From: Phycisphaerales bacterium UBA2421
GTDB lineage: Bacteria; Planctomycetota; Phycisphaerae; Tepidisphaerales; Tepidisphaeraceae
Reading direction: 5' to 3'
DNA length: 64,000 bases
NCBI GenBank assembly: GCA_002343075.1
Contig: DDRH01000022.1
Coordinates: 177,207-241,206 of the forward strand
Part shown: positions 34,714 through 42,316 of the stretch, one piece after another
Layout: every line of letters begins with the position of its first letter
Position numbering within the stretch: the stretch's first letter is position 1
Made by a program: the position numbers and the translations under genes
The notes under the pieces: generated by a model
The model's input: the letters and a program-made list of their open reading frames with translations, nothing else
The model's database searches: none
Told to the model about the DNA's origin: nothing

Positions 34714-37374
34714 CTATGCCAGCGATGCCGACTCTTCCAATTCATCTTCGTCGACCACCGGGCGGGGCTGTTTCGAGGCTTCCAGCGCGTTCATGGGAAT
34801 ATACTGCGCCTTTTCGGCAGCGGCGTCTACCAGGCCCAACACAGGCGCGACGACGCGCGTCTTGTTCACCACATACATCGTCCACCAAGCGATCGGAATC
34901 AGCAGCGCCGGGCGGGCAAACGGCCATAGGTGCGGGTCGGGAAACCCAGTCAGCAGTAGCATGGCAGCTAATACGCAACTGGCGATGGTCAGTACGAGGC
35001 AGAATTTGCTCATCATCAGCTCGACGCGCACGCGGGTCATGTTGCCTGCCCCGCCGTAGTGCTCGGTGGCGGTGGTCAGCCTGACTTTGCAGTAACGTGA
35101 GCCATAGATCTCCATGTCGTACGGTGCCCACCCGCTATCCACGCGCGTGCGCCAGCCGGCTTCCTGCGTTTCTTTCACGATTTCCTGCAGCAAGGGCACG
35201 CGGTCGTGCCAGGTGTTCCAGTAGCGGAGGGTGCGCTTGTCCGCCGTGTCGAAGGGCAGCGCGCGGCCCGTGTAGCCACGCGCTTCGTTGTTCATCACCT
35301 TGTTCTTCAGGCGCACGCTGTACCGCGCCCAGCCGCGAGTGATTGGTTGACGCCAGTGAAGATAGGCGATTAAAGGCCGGGTGAACCAGCTCATATGCTT
35401 CGGCGGCGGCGCCTGCACGGCGGCGACGATCGCAAGACCTACCGGCACTAGTTCCATCAACACAAACACCCACAACAGCGGCGGCACCGCAAGGCTGAGT
35501 AGTCCGATGAACGCTGCAAGCATATGCCACTCGATGCTCATCAGCATCGCTGCAAGCATCGATGCCGGCTTGCGGTAGATCGTCTGAAACAACCCTGTGC
35601 CAAACGTACCGTGGTACACCACATCCCCGCCGACGCGCACACCTACTTGGTCTGCGCCGTAAATCTTGCCCCGCCAGAAGCTTGCGCCCAGCGAGTTAAA
35701 ATGATCGGGGTGCTTATACTTCAGCATCGCCTCGGCAGTGCCGTAGCCGCGCTGCTGCTTGAGATATGCCTTCACGGTGTTTCGTCGATAGTGCCAGACC
35801 TGCGCACTGGGTGCAAAGCCGATGGTTCCCCCGGCGTGTTGCAGACGCCAGATGAAATCGACATCATCCCCCGCCGACCGAAATTGCGCATCAAAGCCGT
35901 TAACCGCCAGCGCGCTCTTGCGGTAAAACGCCATGTTACACCCCGGAACATGCTCCGCGGTGCGGTCATCGAGCATCACATGCGTTGGCCCGCCGGGACT
36001 GACACCCACACAGTCGGCCACCCAACTGCCCTCATCCGGAATCAGGTTTGGCCCGCCGATGCCGATGTGGTTGCTGCGGGTCAGCGCGAGCGCGATGTAG
36101 TAGAGCCAGTCTTCATCCGCCTCGCAGTCGCTATCGGTATAGACGATAATCTCTCCGCTCGCTGCATGCATGCCCACGTTGCGCGCGTAGGAGAGGCCCA
36201 TGTTTTTCTGCTTGATGTTCAGCACCCATGGAAAGTGCTTTAGGATGTCCTGCGTGCTGTCGGTGCTTCCGTCGTCAACAAACACCACTTCAAACTCGCC
36301 CGGATAGCGAAGCTTGGCCATCGACCGAAGACACGCCTCGGTCGTGCTCGCGCCGTTGTACGAACAGACAATCACGCTGCATTTTGGGAGCTTTTCATCG
36401 CAGAGTTGCGGTGCCCGGGCGAAAAGCGCGGCGACTGCCGCGAATGCCTGCTTGGGCGATCGATCGCGCCTGACCACGCCAAACGCCCAGTCTTCAATCT
36501 GATATCCCCCGGTAAACCAGTCGTCTGTGAAGCTGAAAATGAAAGTGCCCACAAGCCCTTCATCGAACACCGCGCGCACATGCGCCGCAAGAATCGAAGC
36601 CTGATCTTCTTCATTGCGCTCGTGCAGCGTATCGATGCCATACTCGCCGAGCATCAGCGGCTTGTCTCCGGCAATCATCTGAAGGCGCGCGAGGTAGTTT
36701 CGGAAAACGCCGGGATCATGGAGGTAGACATTGAAGCACACGAAGTCGATGCTGCGCGGCTGCAGGTATTCTGTTGTCGGAAAGTTGGCAAAAGTGACCA
36801 GGCAATCGGGCGCTTCGGCGTGGCAGATGGCAACCAGATCGTCGACAAACGCTTCGACCCTTTCCTTGCCGACGAAGCGCACAATGTCCGGCGGAATCTC
36901 GTTCACCACACTGATGGCAAAGATCGCAGGATGATTGCCGCACTGGCTTGCTGCGGTGCGAATCGCCTCGTGAGCCTGCCTGGTAATTTCGGCATCGCCT
37001 ACGAAGGTCATGTTTTTTGGCCAGGCGACATCGAGAAGCACCTTCAGGCCGAGTTCCTGAGCCATGTCAAGAAACCACTTCGGCGGCGTGTGGTAGATAC
37101 GGACGCAATTACCATTAAGCTTCCGCACCTGCAGGAAATCGGCCCGGGTTTGCTCACGGGAGGGAAATGGATCGCCGTCGGAATTGGGCGCAAACGGCCC
37201 GTAGGTGACGCCCTTGACGAAGAATTTTTCGTCGCCCAGGCGGAAGAACTTTCCATCGCGGCGCACGCGATTGGTCGGCGCATCGACGCGCCGCTGCCGG
37301 CCGCCGGCGATTGAACTCTGTGCCTGTTCCCCCGGCGAACCGCCGGTGGACTGATCGATTACAGCTAGCGACAT
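34714..37374 (-). CDS. glycoside hydrolase (GH2/GH5-like TIM barrel) fused to membrane GT2 glycosyltransferase
   Basis: This 886-residue fusion has a TIM-barrel hydrolase in residues 40-320 with both catalytic glutamates of clan GH-A: acid/base E159 in VVNEIP and nucleophile E244 in LGEYGID. A GT2 domain starts at about 331 (CSVIVCSYNG), with VDDGSTDST at 366-374, the metal-binding TDSD at 413-416, GDDVDFIWRL and QQRGYGTAEA. Three to five membrane segments follow (around 620-670 and 815-860). There is no signal peptide and no membrane segment between the two domains, so both should lie in the cytosol. It is the first gene of a four-gene operon with an ABC exporter. Confidence 0.88.
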   Translation of the reverse strand: MSLAVIDQSTGGSPGEQAQSSIAGGRQRRVDAPTNRVRRDGKFFRLGDEKFFVKGVTYGPFAPNSDGDPFPSREQTRADFLQVRKLNGNCVRIYHTPPKWFLDMAQELGLKVLLDVAWPKNMTFVGDAEITRQAHEAIRTAASQCGNHPAIFAISVVNEIPPDIVRFVGKERVEAFVDDLVAICHAEAPDCLVTFANFPTTEYLQPRSIDFVCFNVYLHDPGVFRNYLARLQMIAGDKPLMLGEYGIDTLHERNEEDQASILAAHVRAVFDEGLVGTFIFSFTDDWFTGGYQIEDWAFGVVRRDRSPKQAFAAVAALFARAPQLCDEKLPKCSVIVCSYNGASTTEACLRSMAKLRYPGEFEVVFVDDGSTDSTQDILKHFPWVLNIKQKNMGLSYARNVGMHAASGEIIVYTDSDCEADEDWLYYIALALTRSNHIGIGGPNLIPDEGSWVADCVGVSPGGPTHVMLDDRTAEHVPGCNMAFYRKSALAVNGFDAQFRSAGDDVDFIWRLQHAGGTIGFAPSAQVWHYRRNTVKAYLKQQRGYGTAEAMLKYKHPDHFNSLGASFWRGKIYGADQVGVRVGGDVVYHGTFGTGLFQTIYRKPASMLAAMLMSIEWHMLAAFIGLLSLAVPPLLWVFVLMELVPVGLAIVAAVQAPPPKHMSWFTRPLIAYLHWRQPITRGWARYSVRLKNKVMNNEARGYTGRALPFDTADKRTLRYWNTWHDRVPLLQEIVKETQEAGWRTRVDSGWAPYDMEIYGSRYCKVRLTTATEHYGGAGNMTRVRVELMMSKFCLVLTIASCVLAAMLLLTGFPDPHLWPFARPALLIPIAWWTMYVVNKTRVVAPVLGLVDAAAEKAQYIPMNALEASKQPRPVVDEDELEESASLA

Positions 37375-37677
37375 CTGGCGAATCCGACTTTCTTCGTAAC
37401 GCGGCGGCCCGATAAACAGGCGCTGCCGGGCAATACTTCCACCCGCATCGCATGCTTATTGCGATGGAGTTGGTGGCATCTACAAGCGAATCATACAATC
37501 CGCCTGCCCCGTCGTGCGCTCCTAAAACGAGCAACCCGACGGATTTATGGCGATAGACAACCATTTTCAGGTGGGGTTAGGAAAAAGTTATCGGAATTGC
37601 TCAACAGTTTCGTCCGATAACTCGTGTCTGGCGCTGAAGTTGACGCGCCCCGGGCACTCTCCCATTATGGTGCCCCT
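37375..37677. other. divergent intergenic region (303 bp)
   Basis: This region separates the hydrolase-glycosyltransferase operon (minus) from the metallophosphatase gene (plus), so it should hold both promoters. I see only a small dyad, CATCGCA/TGCGATG with a seven-base loop, at 37446-37466. No convincing sigma-70 pair or small gene was recognised. Confidence 0.4.
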
Positions 37678-38547
37678 ATGCCGAACGCCGACGCCGATAC
37701 GGTGGTTGAGAATTTCTCGATAGCGACCGACGAGAACAAGCTGTCTTCGCTGCGGAACCAGCAAGTCGTCACCCTGCCGCCGGACTGCGAAGTCTGGATG
37801 ACCGGCGACATGCACGATCATCGCACCAACTTCAGCAAACTGGCCGCCGCCGCAAGGCTTGGCGACAATCCGCACCGCCATGTCGTGTTGCATGAGCTGA
37901 TTCACGGCGATCACTTTGATGCATCGGGGGCCGAGGACAGTTGGATCACTCTCCATGCCGCAGCCGAGCTGAAAGCGCAACACCCAAGCCAGGTTCATTT
38001 TCTCCTTGCCAACCATGACCTTGCGCAGATTCATGGCGAAGGCATCATGAAGAGCGGGCTGAGCGTTTGCGAGGCGTTCTATAAGGGGCTGAAACGAGAT
38101 TTTCCCGAGGCATACCACAAGGTGAACATCTCAGTCACAGAATTTCTACTTTCATTGCCACTGGCGATTCGCTGCCCGAACGGGCTTTTTTTCTGTCACT
38201 CGCTCCCGACCGACGAACAAATCGCAAGCTTCGATTTTACGGTTTTTGACCGCGAGCTCACCGGCGAAGACTACAAACGGCGGACGGGGCCGGTGTATCA
38301 GCTCATCTGGGGCCGCAATGTTACCCCGGCGGGTGTGGACACATTTGCCGATGCTGTTAATGCGCGGCTCATCATCACCGGTCATCAGCCGCAGGAAATG
38401 GGCTACGCTGTCAACGGCGAGCGGCATATCATTATGGCATCTGACCACAATCAGGGCGTGTTCGCCCCGCTGACGACCAGCGACGAATATGATGTGGATG
38501 CTGTTCTGAGCCGGATGAAGAAGTTTGTGGCCATGCCCGCCGCGTGA
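37678..38547 (+). CDS. calcineurin-like metallophosphatase (PPP type)
   Basis: A 289-residue protein with ordered metal motifs: GDMHDHRTNF (about 42-51), LLANHDLAQIHG, CHSLP and TGHQPQEMG. These match the GDxHG, GNHD/NHD, H and GHxx elements of serine/threonine-type or diadenosine-type phosphoesterases, with D replacing G in the first motif. The substrate is unknown. Start ATG 37678 lies just before the conserved part. It is the first gene of a run with hisI and a TrkH-like protein. Confidence 0.85.
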   Translation: MPNADADTVVENFSIATDENKLSSLRNQQVVTLPPDCEVWMTGDMHDHRTNFSKLAAAARLGDNPHRHVVLHELIHGDHFDASGAEDSWITLHAAAELKAQHPSQVHFLLANHDLAQIHGEGIMKSGLSVCEAFYKGLKRDFPEAYHKVNISVTEFLLSLPLAIRCPNGLFFCHSLPTDEQIASFDFTVFDRELTGEDYKRRTGPVYQLIWGRNVTPAGVDTFADAVNARLIITGHQPQEMGYAVNGERHIIMASDHNQGVFAPLTTSDEYDVDAVLSRMKKFVAMPAA

Positions 38548-38583
38548 TTGACAAACCCCGCGGCCGGGCAGAGAAAGACCCGC

Positions 38584-38970
38584 ATGAAAGATCTGTTCGA
38601 CACGCTAAAGTTTGACCAGCACGGCTTGATCCCCGCGATCATTGCCGATCACGCCTCGCACCAAGTCTTGATGATGGCGTGGATGAACCGTGATTCGCTC
38701 GGAAAGACTATCGCAAGCGGGTACACACACTTCTACAGTCGCAGTCGAGACAAGCTCTGGAAGAAAGGTGAGGAATCGGGCCACACGCAGAGGGTGCGAT
38801 CAATCCGCACCGATTGCGACGCCGACGTGCTTTTGATCGATGTCGAACAGACTGGAGTTGCCTGCCACGAGGGGTATCGGAGTTGTTTCTTCCGAAGACT
38901 CGATGGGGTGATGTGGGCGATCGACGGAGACCGAGAAGTCGATCCGGCGGCGGTTTATCAGAAGAAATGA
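38584..38970 (+). CDS. hisI: phosphoribosyl-AMP cyclohydrolase
   Basis: A 128-residue HisI with the metal and substrate motifs [36 protein letters not shown] and [11 protein letters not shown]. It opens the adenine ring of PR-AMP in histidine synthesis. The HisE domain, fused in many bacteria, is missing. ATG 38584 fits the family; the TTG at 38548 is unlikely. No other his gene is near, so the pathway is scattered. Its stop overlaps the next ATG (ATGA). Confidence 0.95.
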   Translation: MKDLFDTLKFDQHGLIPAIIADHASHQVLMMAWMNRDSLGKTIASGYTHFYSRSRDKLWKKGEESGHTQRVRSIRTDCDADVLLIDVEQTGVACHEGYRSCFFRRLDGVMWAIDGDREVDPAAVYQKK

Positions 38971-40214
38971 CCGAACGTACCTTGATCCTTTCCGACACCA
39001 ATTCTGGCAGCCTCCCCGACGTCGCCCCGCCGCCGCGGGCGGCGCCTGGGACAATCATCCTGACGATGGTTGTCGCCTACTCTCTTCTGCTTTCGTTGGC
39101 ATTTGCACTGTTTCGCAGTTCGCTCGCCACCGTTGCCGGCAGTGAGATGAGTGTGCATCGCGCGATGTTCTTCGCCGTGAACGCGGGCACCAACACCGGA
39201 TTTCAGACTTCGGTTACCGTCGAGAGCCTTCGACCTGCGGCCCGGATTGCGAGCCTGCTCTTGATGATCGCGGGTGCGCTCCTGAGTTGGATCGCTGGCG
39301 GCTGGCTTGTCGCGCGGGCAATCGCGCTGACGGTCAGTTTCAAGCAGTTGGCGATTTACAGCGCGGCGCTCCTGCTCCTCGCCGTTCTCGCTGGCGGTGG
39401 CCTGCTTGTGAGCGGCGACCGTTGGTCGGCTACATTTCAGGGCATCAGCGCGGTCTGCAACGGCGGCGTGTGGATAGGGGACTCGCCGGCAATCAGTCAC
39501 CAGCGCACCGCGATGGTACTGGTTCCATTGGCCGTGCTCGGCGGGCTTGGCATTACCGTCGTGATTGAGCTGACGAAGCTGTTTCGTCGCCAACTTTCCA
39601 ACCACGCAATCACAACGCTCGCGGCGATTGCGGGTGTCTACCTGTTTGGCGTGCTCGCGGTGCTCACGGGGCAGTGGTTCGCAGCCGCGGTGAGCGGTGA
39701 CAATTGGCGCGATGTCGTTTCGCACGCGTCGCTGCTGTCGCTCAACAGTCGTTCAGCGGGGCTTCCGGTTGAACTGCTCGGCACGCTTGATCGACCGACG
39801 CAGTGGACCACCGCCATACTCATGCTGGTCGGTGCAGGCAGCGGTGGTGCAGGAGGCGGGTTGAAGGTGACTTCGCTGGTGATTGCTTTTGCCGGAGTGA
39901 TCGCACTGCTGCGCGATCGGCGGCCGGCACGCGCTTTTGCCATTGCCCTTTGCTGGATCGCCGCACACCTGACACTGATTGCCATTACATGGTGGTTGCT
40001 ACTTGGTATGGTCGCCGAGCAAACTGCCGATCGACTACTGATGTTGGCAATCAGCGCCGCGGGGAATGTCGGGCTGTCGCACGACGTCGTTTCTGCGACC
40101 GGCAATGATGCGCTGATCCTCTCCGCGACCATGCTCGCCGGCCGACTCTTGCCGCTGGCGTTTTTGTATTGGCTGTCGCGCGTCCCGCAAGAAGATCAGA
40201 TTGCGCTCGCCTGA
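38967..40214 (+). CDS. TrkH/KtrB-type cation transporter subunit
   Basis: A 415-residue membrane protein with the four M1-P-M2 repeats. The selectivity-filter regions are recognisable: [29 protein letters not shown] and a final [11 protein letters not shown]. The [11 protein letters not shown] loop matches the conserved GGIKT region of TrkH. It would transport K+ (or Na+) with a TrkA/KtrA gating subunit, which is not in this window. The start overlaps hisI as ATGA. Confidence 0.88.
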   Translation: MTERTLILSDTNSGSLPDVAPPPRAAPGTIILTMVVAYSLLLSLAFALFRSSLATVAGSEMSVHRAMFFAVNAGTNTGFQTSVTVESLRPAARIASLLLMIAGALLSWIAGGWLVARAIALTVSFKQLAIYSAALLLLAVLAGGGLLVSGDRWSATFQGISAVCNGGVWIGDSPAISHQRTAMVLVPLAVLGGLGITVVIELTKLFRRQLSNHAITTLAAIAGVYLFGVLAVLTGQWFAAAVSGDNWRDVVSHASLLSLNSRSAGLPVELLGTLDRPTQWTTAILMLVGAGSGGAGGGLKVTSLVIAFAGVIALLRDRRPARAFAIALCWIAAHLTLIAITWWLLLGMVAEQTADRLLMLAISAAGNVGLSHDVVSATGNDALILSATMLAGRLLPLAFLYWLSRVPQEDQIALA

Positions 40215-40226
40215 CGCGATCTGGCC

Positions 40227-40676
40227 TCACCATTCGCCGCGCTCGAGTCCCTGTATCTTCCTGACACGCTCGGTGTGCCGTCCGTCGGTGCACTCGGTGT
40301 TGAGAAAGATGTCGACAATCGCGCGAATCTGTTGTTCGCTAATGAGGTCGGCGGGAAGGCACAGCACATTGCAATGATTCTTCTCACGACTGACGCGCGC
40401 GGTGAGATCGTCGTGTGCCAGCGCCGCGCACACCCCGGCGATCTTGTTGGCCACGATCGACATGCCGATGCCCGTGCCGTCAAGAAGAATGCCGATGTCA
40501 CATTCGCCGCGCGCCACCGCGCGTGCTGCGGGCGCAGCGAAGTCGGGGTAGTCGCACACCTCGCCAGAGTTGCAGCCGAAATCAACCAGCTCATGTCCGA
40601 CCTTCTGCAAAATCGGCATGACGAGCTTTCGCTTGGCATCAAATCCGCGGTGATCGCTGGCGATCGCGACCTTCAT
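40227..40676 (-). CDS. rpiB: RpiB/LacAB-family sugar-phosphate isomerase
   Basis: A 149-residue protein with SDHRGFDAK, CDYPDFA, GTGIGMSIVANK and GRHTERV, the RpiB layout. The position of the catalytic cysteine of E. coli RpiB (Cys66) is Asp66 here (ILLDGTGIG), so catalysis must differ, as in subfamilies using an acidic base, or the substrate is not ribose-5-phosphate. ATG 40676 fits the family N-terminus. It follows the tsaC-ywlE fusion by 43 bp, matching the order of B. subtilis ywlC-ywlE-ywlF. Confidence 0.88.
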   Translation of the reverse strand: MKVAIASDHRGFDAKRKLVMPILQKVGHELVDFGCNSGEVCDYPDFAAPAARAVARGECDIGILLDGTGIGMSIVANKIAGVCAALAHDDLTARVSREKNHCNVLCLPADLISEQQIRAIVDIFLNTECTDGRHTERVRKIQGLERGEW

Positions 40677-40719
40677 ACGCTGCTCCCTCTGAATCGCTTC
40701 AGGCAACAAAGCCAATGTA

Positions 40720-41844
40720 TTAACGCGATGGCACGAGATCACTGACTCGGGTACTGATCAGGCCCTGCAATGTACCTGCCAACTCTTCATAGAGCGATCG
40801 ATCTCCGCCGATCGGGTCTTCGATGTCGCTGTTCGGGTCGAGCGTGCTCACTTTGCTCGCCGCCGCCGGGTTGATTGCCAGCACCGCCTGTCGGTGGGCG
40901 TTGCTCATTGTGAGAATGAGGTCGGCTTGGTTGATCAACTCGGGCATAAGCGGTTTGGATCGATGCTTCGACAAATCACCTCCGAGCTTGCGCACTGCAT
41001 CGACGGCCTCGGGCGTGGCACGACCGCCGGGAAACGCTGATGCCCCCGCCGACAGCACCGAATACCCGCTCGATTCAATCTCATCCTGAGGCACCTTCAA
41101 CCGATCGGCAATCACCTTGCGCGCGATCGCTTCTGCCATCGGGCTTCGGCATGTGTTTCCGCTGCAGACAAACAGAACGGTCGTTCGCATAAGTCGCTCG
41201 ATGATCCGTTGATCGTAGATTCCCTCGCGGACAATCTTGTATCCATCGGGGCCAACCTGAATCAGCGTCGATGGCTTTGCAAATGGTGTCGGACCGGCAT
41301 CCAGAATCAGATCGACTTTTCCCTCCAGCGCTGGTGCGATCTTTGACACCTCTCGCGCGCCCCCGCCATCCGTCCCCGCCACCGCAAGCACCACTGGCGC
41401 GGCGACCGCCCTGATCACGTCAATCGCAACAGTGTGATGCGGGCATCGAAGCGTGATGTTGCCCGAAGCGTCGAACACATCGGCCTCACGCAGTTCCAAC
41501 TTGCCTGCTGCTCTGGCTCGCTGTGATGGATCGACTGAAAACGTCAACCCGACCGGACCCGGCCAGAGCTTCTTCATCAATCGCTTCGCAAATGGCGTCG
41601 GCTCTCCAACCAGATCAATGGCGGCGGATGAGTCGGCGAGATGAATGGTCAGTGGCTGCTCACCGGCATTTCGCAGCGCACGCAGTTTGCGAATGGCGTC
41701 CGGGTGCGATGCCATCGCCGCCACGCCGTATACTGTTTCCGTCGGCAGCACAACCAACCCACCGTCGCGCAACACGCCGGCAGAACGGTGAATCTGGGTC
41801 GGATAGTCCCCGGCACTGAAGATTTCCACGACTGAAGTCGTCAT
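40720..41844 (-). CDS. TsaC/Sua5 threonylcarbamoyl-AMP synthase fused to YwlE-like LMW phosphatase
   Basis: One 374-residue frame joins two enzymes. Residues 1-215 are a YrdC/Sua5 domain (VLPTETVYGVAA, LWPGPVGLTF), which makes threonylcarbamoyl-AMP for t6A. From about 219 a low-molecular-weight phosphatase begins with CSGNTCRSPMAEA (CX5R loop) and ends with DPIGG. The Thr in the GNTCRS loop is the residue that gives B. subtilis YwlE its preference for phosphoarginine; tyrosine phosphatases usually have Ile. In Bacillus the homologues are the adjacent genes ywlC and ywlE. An internal ATG at 41190 could also give free phosphatase. Confidence 0.9.
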   Translation of the reverse strand: MTTSVVEIFSAGDYPTQIHRSAGVLRDGGLVVLPTETVYGVAAMASHPDAIRKLRALRNAGEQPLTIHLADSSAAIDLVGEPTPFAKRLMKKLWPGPVGLTFSVDPSQRARAAGKLELREADVFDASGNITLRCPHHTVAIDVIRAVAAPVVLAVAGTDGGGAREVSKIAPALEGKVDLILDAGPTPFAKPSTLIQVGPDGYKIVREGIYDQRIIERLMRTTVLFVCSGNTCRSPMAEAIARKVIADRLKVPQDEIESSGYSVLSAGASAFPGGRATPEAVDAVRKLGGDLSKHRSKPLMPELINQADLILTMSNAHRQAVLAINPAAASKVSTLDPNSDIEDPIGGDRSLYEELAGTLQGLISTRVSDLVPSR

Positions 41845-42316
41845 TGAAATTGAGTATCTGCGAGTCGGGGGCATGGTTCAAGTGACGGACGTGCCCAGAC
41901 CGGCACGCCTCTTCGCCGGACCAAAGAACGGGTGCAACGACGGGCAAGACGACAATTGTTCCGCGCGGAACAATTGCGCAAAATCGACATAACTCATTTT
42001 GCATAAGAGACTTACGCGGCGCATAAAAAAAAGACCGACCCTAACGTTGTGTTAAGATCGCAGTCTTGCCATTCATCCCACCCCGCCGCAACCGCCGCGA
42101 CCGCCCGGGGTTGCCCTGGTTGCAATCTGAATCACACAGGATCAGAATTGTCACCCGCGATCCCGCACTGGTTGAGTTGTCGAGTCGGGTCAATCTCGCG
42201 ACCCGACGGGCACGGTAAATCGCGAAAATTGTTGATCTTCACGAGCATGAGATATCGCCTCTACTCTTGAGGAATGCGCGTCACTCCGTCGTTAACGCTT
42301 TGCAGGGTTTGAACTT
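41845..42316. other. divergent intergenic region with two adjacent dyads (472 bp)
   Basis: Between the tsaC-ywlE fusion (minus) and the kinase gene (plus). It holds a perfect 24-bp palindrome at 41953-41976, a second inverted repeat at 41978-42002 and an A8 run near 42026. I see no tRNA, riboswitch or small gene in it. Confidence 0.5.
41953..42002. promoter_or_regulatory. 24-bp perfect palindrome plus adjacent GCAAAAT/ATTTTGC repeat
   Basis: Bases 41953-41964 and 41965-41976 are exact reverse complements (CAATTGTTCCGC and its mate). One base later GCAAAAT (41978-41984) pairs with ATTTTGC (41996-42002) across 11 bases. The palindrome lacks a loop, which fits a dimeric protein site better than an RNA hairpin. 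It is 109 bp upstream of the tsaC-ywlE start. Confidence 0.55.

Noticed and set aside
36406..37314. 302-codon plus-strand frame opposite the hydrolase-GT2 gene
   Set aside because: Antisense shadow without domain signals.
41190..41190. Separate tsaC and ywlE genes joined by a sequencing error
   Set aside because: The frame is continuous with a natural linker, no stop or frameshift is needed, and both domains are complete; kept as a fusion with a possible internal start.
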